Origin: Planctomycetaceae bacterium
GTDB lineage: Bacteria; Planctomycetota; Planctomycetia; Planctomycetales; Planctomycetaceae
NCBI GenBank assembly: GCA_020426505.1
Contig: JAGQPX010000091.1
Coordinates: 1-43,162, forward strand
Direction: 5' to 3'
Length of the DNA: 43,162 bases
The position numbers were made by a program, and so were the translations under genes. Positions within the stretch are counted from its first letter, which is position 1. The number at the start of each line of letters is the position of its first letter. The notes beneath the pieces are model-generated. The model worked only from the letters and a program-made list of their open reading frames with translations. It was not told where the DNA came from and did not search any database. Below, one piece after another: positions 8,482 through 17,853 of this stretch.

Positions 8482-10266
8482 GTGGGATTGATCGTACAGA
8501 AATTTGGTGGGACCAGTGTGGCCACCGCTGAAAAGATTCGAGCTGCGGCGAAGCGGGCGATTGCGACGAAGGCCGAAGGGCATGATGTTGTGATGGTGGT
8601 GAGTGCGCGCGGCAAAAAGACGGACGAACTGCTGACGCTTGCCGCCGAAGTGACCGATACGCCCCCCACGCGTGAGATGGACATGTTGCTCTCGACCGGC
8701 GAGCAGGAGTCGGTCGCGCTGATGTCGATGGCCATTCAGGATTTGGGCGAGCAGGCGATCAGTCTGACCGGCGGGCAGATCGGGATCGTCACGGACTCGC
8801 AACACTCGAAGGCTCGCATTCGTCAGATTTCGATTGACCGTATGCGCAAACACCTCGCTGACGGAGCGATCGTCGTCGCCTGTGGATTTCAGGGTGTCGA
8901 TGACGAGGGAAACATCACGACGCTCGGCCGAGGTGGCAGCGACACGACGGCGACCGCGCTCGCTGCGGTCCTCAAGGCGGATGAATGTCAGATCTATACG
9001 GACGTTGAAGGGGTGTTTACGACCGATCCCCGTGTCGTCTCAGATGCCCGCAAGATCAATACGGTGTCGCACGACGAGATGCTCGAGCTCGCGAGTCTCG
9101 GGGCGGGCGTGATGCACTCGCGGTCGATCGAGTTCGCCAAGAAGTTCGATGTGCCGCTGCGCGTCAGGCCATCGTTTTCCGACGGGATTGGCACGCTCAT
9201 CGCCCCGCATGGAGACGAACATGCTCCGGTCGTCACCGGGCTCGCACTCGTGGCGAAAGAGGCCCGTGTCACGCTTGCGGACCTTCCGGACCGTCCGGGC
9301 GTGATGAGTGTCATCTTCTCGAAACTGGCCAGTCGCAAGATCCCTGTCGACATGGTTGTGCAGAATGTGGGCACTGATGACAAGGCGGAGGTCTCGTTCA
9401 CCGTGCCGGAAGACGACCTCGCTGCGACGCTGACAGCTGCCCATGCAGCGATTGCCGAGTTGGGTGCCGGGTCGGTGCACAGTGGGACGAACGTTGCCAA
9501 GCTCTCTGCGGTTGGTGACGGTATGAGGTCGCACAGTGGAGTCGCTGCCCAGATGTTCCGCTCGCTGGCCGATGCCGGCGTCAACATCGAGATGATCACC
9601 ACCAGTGACATCAAGATTTCGGTGCTTGTCAATCGAGACGTTGCCCACAAGGCCCTGCAAACGGTGCACGACGGGTTTGGCCTTGGTCGCCCGGACGCTG
9701 GTCCGCCATCAATCGGGTTCCGTCAGGCACTTGGCACGACAGACCCTGCGACTCAAGACAGCATTGAGTCTCAAGTTGTCGGCAGTCTTGCCAACATGGA
9801 GGACCTGGTCGTCAGCGACGTCGATCTTGATGAGCGGCAGTCCCGCATCAGCATTCACCACATTCCGGACAAGCCGGGCGTTTGTGCCGATCTGTTCGAG
9901 GCGGTCGCTGAAGGAGACGTGATGGTCGATATGATCGTGCAGAATGTCAGCCGCGACGGGAGCGCGGAGGTATCGTTCACTGTTCTTCGTGATGACGTCG
10001 ACCGCTGCCTGCTGCTCGTTCGGGAGATGGTCTCGCAGTGGGAGGGGGCCGATTTGACGTATGATCGAGAGATCGACAAGCTCACGGTGACCGGGATCGG
10101 CCTGCGGAGTCACACAGGCGTGGGGGACATGCTCTTCCGTGCTCTCGCAGAAGCCGAGGTCAACGTGCGGATGATCAACACCAGCGAAGTGCGATTGGCG
10201 GTCGTTGTGGGGGCCGAGAGTGGCCAGCAGGCGGCGGCAAGTCTTCACGCGGTCTTTACTCACTAG
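8482..10266 (+). CDS. lysC: Aspartate kinase with four ACT domains
   Basis: A 594-residue aspartokinase, the first enzyme of the lysine/threonine/methionine pathway. The kinase domain (about 1-250) begins with the [10 protein letters not shown] phosphate-binding motif (Lys7) and includes [14 protein letters not shown] and [13 protein letters not shown]. After it come two consecutive pairs of ACT domains: about 261-400 (opening [13 protein letters not shown]) and about 450-594 (opening [13 protein letters not shown]). Most aspartokinases have two ACT domains in about 400-450 residues; a four-ACT form of about 600 residues is known from cyanobacteria. Allosteric inhibition by lysine and/or threonine is expected. 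The GTG at 8482 is chosen: GGAGAGAGG lies eight bases upstream and the conserved N-terminus starts there. Confidence 0.95.
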   Translation: MGLIVQKFGGTSVATAEKIRAAAKRAIATKAEGHDVVMVVSARGKKTDELLTLAAEVTDTPPTREMDMLLSTGEQESVALMSMAIQDLGEQAISLTGGQIGIVTDSQHSKARIRQISIDRMRKHLADGAIVVACGFQGVDDEGNITTLGRGGSDTTATALAAVLKADECQIYTDVEGVFTTDPRVVSDARKINTVSHDEMLELASLGAGVMHSRSIEFAKKFDVPLRVRPSFSDGIGTLIAPHGDEHAPVVTGLALVAKEARVTLADLPDRPGVMSVIFSKLASRKIPVDMVVQNVGTDDKAEVSFTVPEDDLAATLTAAHAAIAELGAGSVHSGTNVAKLSAVGDGMRSHSGVAAQMFRSLADAGVNIEMITTSDIKISVLVNRDVAHKALQTVHDGFGLGRPDAGPPSIGFRQALGTTDPATQDSIESQVVGSLANMEDLVVSDVDLDERQSRISIHHIPDKPGVCADLFEAVAEGDVMVDMIVQNVSRDGSAEVSFTVLRDDVDRCLLLVREMVSQWEGADLTYDREIDKLTVTGIGLRSHTGVGDMLFRALAEAEVNVRMINTSEVRLAVVVGAESGQQAAASLHAVFTH

Positions 10267-10291
10267 TGACTTGGTCCGTTTTGATTTTCGG

Positions 10292-10427
10292 GTGGCGGGG
10301 TCAGAAGCGAAGCGGATGGCCCCAGTGCTTCGACGCACAATGTCAGGGCCATCCCTTTGGTCTGACCCTGCCACACAACTCTATCTTTTTTGCCCGGATG
10401 CGCCACTTGTCTTTGAAGGGGCATCCG
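10292..10427. repeat. Compound palindromic element downstream of lysC
   Basis: Two nested stems share one axis: 10292-10305 with 10361-10374 (13 of 14 paired) and 10314-10322 with 10346-10354 (9 of 9). A T-rich stretch follows at 10384-10391, then a second hairpin, 10395-10404 with 10418-10427 (9 of 10). The first structure plus T-run could terminate lysC transcription, but it is much larger than a normal terminator and resembles a dispersed palindromic repeat. The remainder of the 10267-10631 gap shows no gene. Confidence 0.7.
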
Positions 10428-10631
10428 ACCACTTTGTCTACTGATCGACCGCTCTGAACGGTTCCACCCGGGGCGCAAGAGTTTTGGTCGCTTCACCTTG
10501 CCGCCCAAACCCCGTATTCCTAAGATACGCGGCGTTTGTGCGAATGCCCGAAATTCAACCAGCACAACTGGTGACACCTTCAGACGTTGTGAAGCGGTCG
10601 CTGATCGGTGCCGGGGAGACTGTACACGTAC

Positions 10632-10988
10632 ATGGATAAGTGGATCTCGACCCTGTTACTCCTCGCCGATGATGCTGCGCCAGCCGCCAAGGCTCAGGAG
10701 GGGAATCCCCTCTTACAAATGCTGATCATCTTCGCGCCGCTGGCGGCTGTGTGGTACTTCCTCATTCTCGCTCCGCAGAACAAGGAGCGGGCCACTCGCA
10801 AACAGACACTGGACAATCTCAAAAAGAACGACTCCGTCGTGACGATCGGCGGGATTCTCGGCACTGTGGTCAACCTCTCCGAAGACGGTCAGGAGGTGAC
10901 GATTCGAGTCGACGACAATGCCCGCCTCAAGATGCGGCGGGACTCCATCCGTGAAGTGGTGATCAAAGAAAAAACGGACAGCAAGTAG
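10632..10988 (+). CDS. yajC: Sec translocase accessory subunit YajC
   Basis: A 118-residue single-pass inner-membrane protein. One hydrophobic span lies at about 28-46 (MLIIFAPLAAVWYFLILAPQ), followed by the YajC signature of RPQ/APQ-K type, NKERATRKQTLDNLKKNDSV and VTIGGILGTV. The cytosolic domain ends in a lysine-rich tail. YajC associates with SecDF and YidC; the secDF gene 89 bases downstream on the same strand supports the assignment. The ATG at 10632 is preferred over an upstream GTG-type start because it places the N-terminal hydrophobic stretch at the start. The N-terminal pre-span of about 27 residues, LLLLADDAAPAAKAQ, is longer than in E. coli and could be mistaken for a signal peptide. 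Confidence 0.93.
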   Translation: MDKWISTLLLLADDAAPAAKAQEGNPLLQMLIIFAPLAAVWYFLILAPQNKERATRKQTLDNLKKNDSVVTIGGILGTVVNLSEDGQEVTIRVDDNARLKMRRDSIREVVIKEKTDSK

Positions 10989-11000
10989 TTGCTGCCGCTT

Positions 11001-11032
11001 CAAGACAAACAGACAACAAGACAAACAGACAA
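11001..11032 (+). repeat. 16-bp tandem duplication in the yajC-secDF spacer
   Basis: CAAGACAAACAGACAA occurs twice, head to tail, at 11001-11016 and 11017-11032. The stretch has no T and a single G per half-turn, so it is C/A-rich and unlikely to fold. It lies in the probable leader of secDF. Confidence 0.9.
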
Positions 11033-11077
11033 CTCAAAACAACAGCTGATGTTCTCAGGAAGGGAACCGATTCACTC

Positions 11078-14000
11078 ATGAACCGATTAATGTGTGATTT
11101 TCTGCTCCTCGCTCAACAAGCTCAACCAGAGTCGGGATCGACACTGGAGAAGGTGGCGGACGTCGCCGTCGAGACGGGCAAGTCCGCCGATGCGTCCGCT
11201 GCATCGGGACTTCCCGGTTGGGTCATGATCCTGATCATTCTCGCGATCGTGATTGTCCCGTTCCTGTTGGGGCAGTTGGTTGAGAAGGCGCTCAAGCTCA
11301 AGGACATTTCGTTCCGTGTTGGGCTGGTGTTGTTCACCATCACGTTGGCACTCGCTCCGTTCGTCACCCGGATTGCTGGTGGTGGCAACTGGAAGGATGC
11401 CATTCGGCTCGGCATCGATCTTGCTGGCGGAACCAACATGGTCTTTCAGGTGGACCACAAAGGAGCCGAAGAGGCTGAGAAGGAGGTCAATTCGGAGTTG
11501 ATGGACCGGATGGTGGGAGCGATTGGTCGCCGCATCAATCCGTCCGGCACCGAGGAAGTCACTGTACGTGCCGTCGGACAGGACCGCATCGAGGTGATCG
11601 TCCCGGGAGCCGATGCAGACAAGGTCGACCGGACCAAGAAGGCAATCACGAATCTCGGTCAGTTGGAGTTCGCGGTCCTCGCCAATCAGGAGGACCATGC
11701 CGACATCATTCAACTGGCGAAGGACACCAATCGAGCGGAGATTTACAACGCCGAAGGGAAGATTATCGCAGCATGGAAAAAGGTCGGGACCGAGGCGTCT
11801 CGAGACGGTGGCAAACCCGTGCGCAAGGATGTCGGTGTCAACGATCTCGTGGAATTCCGGGACGTCGAAAACTCCGATGGAGAGACGATTCGCGAGTTTT
11901 TGGTTGTCTACGATCCCGACCCGGCGCGACGGATTACCGGTCGGTTGCTCAAACGTGCGTATCAGACGTCAGGGCAAAGCGGCCCGGTTGTCGGCTTCAC
12001 CTTCAATACGACCGGCGGGCAGCTCTTTCGCCGGTTGACCACCCGGTATCAGCCTCGCACGGGGGCCGGATATCACACTCGGTTGGCCGTCCTGCTGAAC
12101 GAGGAGATTCACTCGGCCCCACGCATTAACGACGTCATCGGCGCCTCCGGCGTGATCGAGGGACAGTTCTCGCAGCGAGAGTTGGACGAGTTGATCAATG
12201 TGCTGAACGCGGGTGCCCTTGAAGTCCCATTGGAGAGGGAGCCGGTCTCCGAGTTCACAGTCAGTCCGACGTTGGGAACTGACGTACAGGAGAAAGGCAA
12301 ATTGGCAATCATCGTCGCGGCCGTGGCCGTGTTTGTGTTCATGCTGATGTATTACTGGATCGCTGGAGCTGTGGCGGACGTCTGTCTGCTGGTCAACCTG
12401 ATTCTCGTATTGGGAACGATGTCGTTCATTGATGCGACCTTCACTCTGCCCGGCCTCGCCGGACTCGTGCTGACCATCGGTATGGCGGTCGACGCCAACG
12501 TGCTGATCTTCGAGCGTATTCGCGAAGAGCAAAACAAAGGCAGCAGTTTGAGGATGTCGATCCAGAACGGATTCAGCAGGGCATTGACCACAATCGTCGA
12601 TGCCAACGTCACGACGCTTATCACGGCAGTCGTGCTCTACATGATCGGCACCGATCAGGTGAAAGGATTCGCGGTCACACTCTTCATCGGCATCGTGATG
12701 AGCATGTTCAGTGCGCTGTATTTGGGGCGGCTGATCTTCGACATTATGGAACGCAAGCGTTGGATCAGCGATGTCAAGATGGCCAGTATCGTTGGCCAGA
12801 CGAACTGGGATTTCACCGGCAAAACCATGATGGCCTTGAGTGCGTCGGCGCTGCTCATCATCATCGGTATGAGTTCGTTCTTCGCGAGAGGAGAAGACAA
12901 TCTCGACATCGACTTCCGTGGTGGTTCGATGGTCACTTTCAGCTTTGAGGATCAGCCCACCGTCGATGAAGTACGGAGTGTCCTCACCAAGACCTTTGAT
13001 GAAAAATTCGGTTCGGATATTACGCTGGAGCAACTCACTACAACGACTGCCGATGGATCAGATGCGACCCTGTTCCGACTGCGAACAACGGTGCAGAAGA
13101 CGCAGGAAGTTGCTGATGCGATCAACGAAGGCTTCGCCAACTCTCCGCACGAACTCGTGCGGCAGCACATGCAGATCGGCGAGATCATAGCGATCCCGGC
13201 ACGTTTGTCCGACGATACGGGAGAGGACGCCGCTGATGGATCGACGGGTAACGATGCAAGCGACGGGGCGCCCAATCCCTTCGCAGGCGGTCATGAAGCG
13301 ACGCTCACATTTAGTGAGGAAATCAGTGCGGAGTCGGTCGCGGCTGATGTTGCTGAAGAAATCGCCAAACTGAATGGTGATGACGGCAGTCAGAAGTACA
13401 CGGAAACCGAGTCACTCGTCGCTGCGGCCACAACGGATGATCCCTTCAACCCCTCCGCGAAAGGCACCTCGTTCACGGTCAGGGTCAGTCCGATTGTTCC
13501 GGACGCTGAGGTCAATCAGACGCTGGAGTCCCTCCGGACGCGGCTCGCCAGTGAGCCCAACTTTGAGGAGGTCAACAGTTTCGACTCGGCGGTCGCCGGC
13601 GAAACTCAAATCGATGCTCTGCTCGCTTTGTTCTTCAGTCTGATTGCGATTGTGGCGTACATCTGGTTTCGCTTTCAGCGGATTACGTTCGGACTCGCCG
13701 CCGTTGCTGCGCTCGTGCACGATGTCTTGTGTGTGCTGGGAATGGTCGCATTGTCGTCATATCTCAGCGGCAATCCGATCGGCAATCTGCTTCAACTGGA
13801 AGACTTCAAGATCAACCTGCCGATGATCGCAGCGTTTCTGACCGTTGTTGGCTACTCCCTCAACGACACAATTGTGGTTTTTGATCGCATCCGTGAAGTT
13901 CGCGGCAAGAACCCAGCCCTCACCAACGAGATGGTCAACACGAGTCTGAATCAGACGCTTTCACGAACATTGCTGACGTCGTTAACGACGTTCATCGTGG

Positions 14001-14149
14001 TGGCGATCCTGTACGCCATTGGTGGCGAAGGCATTCATGGTTTCGCCTTCTGTCTTCTGCTCGGCGTGATTGTGGGAACTTACAGTTCGATCTACGTTGC
14101 CAGTCCAGTGTTGTTGTGGTTGATGAACCGTGAGCCGGCCACGAAGTAG
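11078..14149 (+). CDS. secDF: Protein translocase subunit SecDF (SecD-SecF fusion)
   Basis: A 1023-residue RND-type membrane protein that uses the proton gradient to pull exported proteins through SecYEG. The SecD half carries a periplasmic P1 region from about 110 (GIDLAGGTNMVFQVD) to 400, then the TM motif GMAVDANVLIFERIREE. The SecF half starts near 580 with its first span, then DLDIDFRGGSMVTFSFE and the mirrored TM motif GYSLNDTIVVFDRIRE. An extra N-terminal hydrophobic span at about 48-66 precedes the usual first SecD helix. The SecF periplasmic region, about 240 residues with an acidic Gly/Asp/Ser-rich insert near 705-735, is much longer than the about 100 of typical SecF. It follows yajC. 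Start is ATG 11078, with AGGAAGGG upstream; ATG 11090 is possible. Confidence 0.95.
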   Translation: MNRLMCDFLLLAQQAQPESGSTLEKVADVAVETGKSADASAASGLPGWVMILIILAIVIVPFLLGQLVEKALKLKDISFRVGLVLFTITLALAPFVTRIAGGGNWKDAIRLGIDLAGGTNMVFQVDHKGAEEAEKEVNSELMDRMVGAIGRRINPSGTEEVTVRAVGQDRIEVIVPGADADKVDRTKKAITNLGQLEFAVLANQEDHADIIQLAKDTNRAEIYNAEGKIIAAWKKVGTEASRDGGKPVRKDVGVNDLVEFRDVENSDGETIREFLVVYDPDPARRITGRLLKRAYQTSGQSGPVVGFTFNTTGGQLFRRLTTRYQPRTGAGYHTRLAVLLNEEIHSAPRINDVIGASGVIEGQFSQRELDELINVLNAGALEVPLEREPVSEFTVSPTLGTDVQEKGKLAIIVAAVAVFVFMLMYYWIAGAVADVCLLVNLILVLGTMSFIDATFTLPGLAGLVLTIGMAVDANVLIFERIREEQNKGSSLRMSIQNGFSRALTTIVDANVTTLITAVVLYMIGTDQVKGFAVTLFIGIVMSMFSALYLGRLIFDIMERKRWISDVKMASIVGQTNWDFTGKTMMALSASALLIIIGMSSFFARGEDNLDIDFRGGSMVTFSFEDQPTVDEVRSVLTKTFDEKFGSDITLEQLTTTTADGSDATLFRLRTTVQKTQEVADAINEGFANSPHELVRQHMQIGEIIAIPARLSDDTGEDAADGSTGNDASDGAPNPFAGGHEATLTFSEEISAESVAADVAEEIAKLNGDDGSQKYTETESLVAAATTDDPFNPSAKGTSFTVRVSPIVPDAEVNQTLESLRTRLASEPNFEEVNSFDSAVAGETQIDALLALFFSLIAIVAYIWFRFQRITFGLAAVAALVHDVLCVLGMVALSSYLSGNPIGNLLQLEDFKINLPMIAAFLTVVGYSLNDTIVVFDRIREVRGKNPALTNEMVNTSLNQTLSRTLLTSLTTFIVVAILYAIGGEGIHGFAFCLLLGVIVGTYSSIYVASPVLLWLMNREPATK

Positions 14150-14167
14150 GCTCGCAGGGACCGGCGA

Positions 14168-14767
14168 TCAGAAGGAGAAAGGGCCGGAAGCCACAATCTC
14201 GGAGAGTGGCTTCCGTCCTGACGGATGCTTGTCCATGTCTCGATAGTCTTCCGGCAACACATCGGCGTCCGACGGTCGACCGATTGCGACCATCACTTCA
14301 ATGTCGACGTTATCCGGCACATTGAGTGCCACGCGTGCCTTGCTACGGTCGAAACCGGCCATCGCATGGGAGACGAGATTCATCGTCGTTGCCTGCAACA
14401 GCAGATTCTCCGTAGCCAACCCGCAGTCAAATGTATGCACCGGGTTCGGCTTACCGTTTCGCGAGAACATCTTGCAGGAAAGGCAGACGATCAGGGCGGC
14501 AGCATTCTTGCACCACGCCTGATTTGCTTCGACGAGACAATTGAAGAAAGTTTCCCAATGCTCGCTGTCACGCGAGGCGTACAGGAATCGCCACTCCTGC
14601 TCGTTGTACGTCGACGGTGCCCAGCGGGCCGCCTCAAACAGGCTCATCAATTCTCCCTCCGAAATCGCCTCACCCGACATGGCCCGAGGCGACCACCGCC
14701 GCAGAAAGAGGTCCTCAATCGGATGATCAGCCGTCCGATGCTTGAGCGGATCGGGAAGTTGTGCCAT
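14168..14767 (-). CDS. Nitroreductase family protein
   Basis: A 199-residue FMN-dependent nitroreductase-fold oxidoreductase. The N-terminal FLRRWSPRAMSGEAI segment carries the FMN-phosphate-binding Arg-Ser pattern of the family (R-R/S-x-R), followed by LFEAARWAPSTYNEQEWRF, the classical second FMN-contact region. The C-terminal half has MVAIGRPSDADVLPEDYRDMD, like the GyP/KPLSE closure of the family (here GRKPLSEIV). Length is normal. The ATG at 14767 is used rather than the GTG immediately before it. Substrates cannot be predicted. It is convergent with secDF (18-bp gap) and divergent from the DUF309 gene. Confidence 0.88.
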   Translation of the reverse strand: MAQLPDPLKHRTADHPIEDLFLRRWSPRAMSGEAISEGELMSLFEAARWAPSTYNEQEWRFLYASRDSEHWETFFNCLVEANQAWCKNAAALIVCLSCKMFSRNGKPNPVHTFDCGLATENLLLQATTMNLVSHAMAGFDRSKARVALNVPDNVDIEVMVAIGRPSDADVLPEDYRDMDKHPSGRKPLSEIVASGPFSF

Positions 14768-14917
14768 CACATTCTCCAGAAATTGTAGCCGGCCTTCGCC
14801 AGAAGCAGGGCAGTTGCGGGTCGCTTCCTCTCAACCGTATCGCGACCGGTTGATCGCCGCAATCACCTGACACTCATGTCGGGAGTCTCCAGACGTTGGT
14901 GTGATATGATAACAGAG

Positions 14918-15445
14918 ATGGATTCGCCTCCGCGTCATCTTCCGGACATCCCCTTCCCGCCTTACACGTACGTGCCGGGTCGTACGCCTCATCCGATCAG
15001 CGACCCATCCGGTCACATGTACGGCGAAGAGCCGCAGCCGGTCGAACTCGACGTCGAGAACTGGCAAACCTGCACGACCTATCTCCGCGGCATCGACCTA
15101 TTCAACCACGGCTACTACTGGGAAGCCCACGAATCATGGGAGGCCCTGTGGCACGCCGCCGGTCGACAAGGACCGATCGCCGACTTCCTCAAAGGCCTCA
15201 TCAAACTCGCCGCTGCGGGCGTGAAGTCATTGGAAGGAAATCAAGCTGGCCGAGATCGCCATGCACGACGGGCAGCTGAGTTGTTTAAAGCTGCTGGAAA
15301 TAGCAAAGCAGACGCAACGACTCTGATGGGCCTCTCTCTCCAAGTCCTCATCGAATCCGCAGCGCGTATCGCCAAGACGTCACTCGACCCTTCGCCGATC
15401 GACGCTGTTGTCCATCTGAACGTCTTGCTGGAACCCGACAGGTAA
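14918..15445 (+). CDS. DUF309 domain protein
   Basis: A protein of about 175 residues. The core from about residue 57, GIDLFNHGYYWEAHESWEALWH, is the characteristic motif of DUF309, a small all-helical family with conserved His and Glu residues that could bind metal. A Pro-rich N-terminal arm of about 50 residues (PDIPFPPYTYVPGRTPHP) precedes it. The biochemical role of DUF309 is not established. The ATG at 14918 gives a start close to the Pro-rich arm; an ATG twelve bases upstream is equally possible. A palindrome lies between this gene and the sigma factor operon. Confidence 0.85.
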   Translation: MDSPPRHLPDIPFPPYTYVPGRTPHPISDPSGHMYGEEPQPVELDVENWQTCTTYLRGIDLFNHGYYWEAHESWEALWHAAGRQGPIADFLKGLIKLAAAGVKSLEGNQAGRDRHARRAAELFKAAGNSKADATTLMGLSLQVLIESAARIAKTSLDPSPIDAVVHLNVLLEPDR

Positions 15446-15461
15446 TCTGGGTTCAAACGTC

Positions 15462-15479
15462 ACGAATTCACCAATTCGT
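15462..15479. promoter_or_regulatory. Operator-like palindrome before the ECF sigma operon
   Basis: Perfect seven-base arms ACGAATT and AATTCGT flank a four-base spacer, just after the DUF309 stop and about 65 bases before the sigma factor start. The AT-rich arms and lack of a T-run argue for a protein-binding site rather than a terminator. Function is inferred only from position and symmetry. Confidence 0.4.
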
Positions 15480-15543
15480 TAGACCCATTTGTGCTCCTCG
15501 CTCGTCAAGCATTCAGTGAGTCAGCAAGCAGGAGAGGGATCCA

Positions 15544-16104
15544 TTGCGGGACGATGACCAGGAACAGGTTGATTCCATCGCCGCTGGCAGTCGTGATGCC
15601 TTCGTGCAGGTCTATCGCGCCCACAAGGATCGGTTGCTGACGGCGACGACAGTCCTGCTCGGTGGCGATCAGTCAACTGCCGAAGACATCCTGCATGATG
15701 TGTTCATCCAACTGGTTGAACAGGCCGCGTCACTGCAGGTGAAAGGCAAATTACGGAACTACCTCATCACGTGTTGCCTGAACAAGACACGCGATCACCT
15801 GCGACGGCAAGACATTGATCGCCGCGTCAAGCAGCGAAGCAACAACTCACCGTATGACGATGCTGATCAGTCTGAGCAAATGGAGGCAGAGGAATTGCGA
15901 CTCAAACTCCTCGACTTTCTTGCTCGACTTCCGGATTCACAACGAGAGGTTGTCACCTTACACGTACAGGGTGACATGACTTTTGCAGAGGTAGCCGACA
16001 CCCTAAGCATCTCAGTCAATACGGCCAAAAGTCGGTATCGGTACGCCATCGACAAGCTTCAGGGGTGGGCCTCTAGCGATCGCATCGGATCAGGAGAGAA
16101 GTAA
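15544..16104 (+). CDS. ECF-type RNA polymerase sigma factor
   Basis: A 186-residue sigma-70 family protein with only regions 2 and 4. Region 2 (about 18-90) includes DAFVQVYRAHKDRL and the STAEDILHDVFIQLVE helix that contacts the -10 element. Region 4 (about 120-175) contains LPDSQREVVTLHV, then the helix-turn-helix MTFAEVADTLSISVNTAKSR that reads the -35 element. The start is TTG at 15544, with AGGAGAGGG a few bases upstream; no better in-frame start exists. The stop codon TAA shares its last A with the ATG of the next gene, so the downstream membrane protein is translationally coupled. It likely responds to a signal sensed by that protein. Confidence 0.92.
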   Translation: MRDDDQEQVDSIAAGSRDAFVQVYRAHKDRLLTATTVLLGGDQSTAEDILHDVFIQLVEQAASLQVKGKLRNYLITCCLNKTRDHLRRQDIDRRVKQRSNNSPYDDADQSEQMEAEELRLKLLDFLARLPDSQREVVTLHVQGDMTFAEVADTLSISVNTAKSRYRYAIDKLQGWASSDRIGSGEK

Positions 16105-17843
16105 TGTCCCACGAACAAGACCTTGAACAGCAGCTTCGAGAGATCAGTCTCACGACTGACCGGAGTCTCGATGAGCGGATTGTCGATGATGCGATCGCAT
16201 GCATGTCCCGAAAGCAGGCATCGTCACAGTCTCCTTCCCTCCAAGCGATTGACACGCCACTCGATCGTCGTTTGCTCGGCCGCGTCATTCCGTCGGTCAC
16301 GATTCTTGGTGGCCTGTTGCTGGTTCTGGTCTGGTGGGTCCCTCGACCAACGGACACGTGGGCGCAGGTCGTCGAGGCGGTGCAGCAGAGGCCCTGGGTG
16401 CATCTGACCGGCGAGCAACCCGGGGACGGAGTGTTCGATCAGTGGTATGGCATGCACGATCAAATTTCCGCATACCAATCTTCAGGGTATTCGAGATTCT
16501 CGAACCTCAAGCAGTGTGTCACCGAGTCCTATTCGGTGGACAACCAGAAGATCATCCGAAACGAGCAAGGCGAACGGTCATCCGATCAGGTGAGTTATGA
16601 TTCGTTCACACTGTTCTTCGAGGAACTCTTTCAGGGGAAAAAAGACCTCAGCATTGCGATGGCGTTTACGTCTGATCCAGACGTCCCCAAAGTCGATCAA
16701 TCCCGCCGGGAGATCAATGATGCGACAGGTCACTGGTACGAGTACTCGCTTGTCATTCGACAGCAAGGGCCGAAGCCGCACACAATGAAAGTTCGGGTCG
16801 ATGCAGACACACTGCTGCCTCAGACGATGACAGTTGTTGACGGTGACCACGATGCATCGATGACCGTTCGGTTCGACTTTCCGGAGACCGGTCCCCAGGA
16901 CATCTATGCCCTCGGCGTGCCACGTGATACAGAGATTGTCGACCATTCGCCGCACGAATTGGCAGGCGACCGAAAGCAACTCGCAGATGCCATTCGTCAG
17001 GCAGCCGAAGGTTTCGACGACTACAGAGCCTTGGCCATCCTCTCAGATCCGGATCTCCCGTGGCACGTCGGCACGCCCATGTTGGTTTGGCGAAGGGGGA
17101 ATCAATCACGGACGGAGATCGGCAGCATCGACCCTGATGCCCCACTACCGACGGACATTCCCGGTGATGATGCCGATCAAGTCGGTTGGTGGAAAGAACG
17201 ATGCAATTCGCTTTGGTTCATGCCGGTGCAAGTCTTCGATGGTGACAAGACGTTCAGTGCCCAGTTTGTGTCACCAGAGAGTGAACATCGGCATCTGGAG
17301 CATCCGCATGTCCGTCGTCGCCAGGACTGGGCTGTCACCGGTTGGCGGGAAGAGTCATTTCGATCGGAATGGCCAGCACGGACTGCTCCGATTGTCTGGA
17401 CGTACTCCCAGAATATCGAAGGCAGACTCGAATCTCCTCTGTACAAAATCGAAGTGATCGACGAACCAACGGATTCTGCCCCCCAGGCCATCCGCATCAA
17501 GGCCGTTTCAGCTCCGGACGGACTGAACCGGGCGGACGAATGGAACTACCTCCTCGACCCTGACAAGGGCTACGCTCTCCTGCATTCAACAACGGCGAGT
17601 TACACGATCGAGGCAGGGGAGAAGACGCTCAACAGCAGCGACGAGCAGACCTTCGATGATTGGAAGCAGTCTCCCCGAGGTTACTGGTACCCGACGCTGT
17701 ACACCTCAAAGTCATCCTACATGCAGAACGGCGAACAGGTCCGCAACACGGCTCGCGTCCGTTACGATCTGGACTTCGACGTCGAGATGCCGGACACTCT
17801 CTTCGAGCCCCGCGAACGGACTATCGGAGCGTTCCCCGATTAG
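16104..17843 (+). CDS. Single-pass membrane protein coupled to the ECF sigma factor
   Basis: A 579-residue protein. Residues 1-55 are polar and probably cytosolic, one hydrophobic span follows at about 60-76 (VIPSVTILGGLLLVLVWWV), and the long remainder should be outside the cytoplasm. The first post-membrane stretch, TWAQVVEAVQQRPWVHL, recurs in planctomycete sigma-linked membrane proteins. The position and one-base overlap with the sigma factor suggest an anti-sigma role, but no zinc-binding anti-sigma motif (HxxxCxxC) is visible in the short N-terminal part. The outer part shows periodic beta-rich segments similar in style to LolA/lipoprotein-sorting folds, which I cannot confirm. Function is therefore inferred from context only. 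Confidence 0.75.
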   Translation: MSHEQDLEQQLREISLTTDRSLDERIVDDAIACMSRKQASSQSPSLQAIDTPLDRRLLGRVIPSVTILGGLLLVLVWWVPRPTDTWAQVVEAVQQRPWVHLTGEQPGDGVFDQWYGMHDQISAYQSSGYSRFSNLKQCVTESYSVDNQKIIRNEQGERSSDQVSYDSFTLFFEELFQGKKDLSIAMAFTSDPDVPKVDQSRREINDATGHWYEYSLVIRQQGPKPHTMKVRVDADTLLPQTMTVVDGDHDASMTVRFDFPETGPQDIYALGVPRDTEIVDHSPHELAGDRKQLADAIRQAAEGFDDYRALAILSDPDLPWHVGTPMLVWRRGNQSRTEIGSIDPDAPLPTDIPGDDADQVGWWKERCNSLWFMPVQVFDGDKTFSAQFVSPESEHRHLEHPHVRRRQDWAVTGWREESFRSEWPARTAPIVWTYSQNIEGRLESPLYKIEVIDEPTDSAPQAIRIKAVSAPDGLNRADEWNYLLDPDKGYALLHSTTASYTIEAGEKTLNSSDEQTFDDWKQSPRGYWYPTLYTSKSSYMQNGEQVRNTARVRYDLDFDVEMPDTLFEPRERTIGAFPD

Positions 17844-17853
17844 GAGTCATCAG

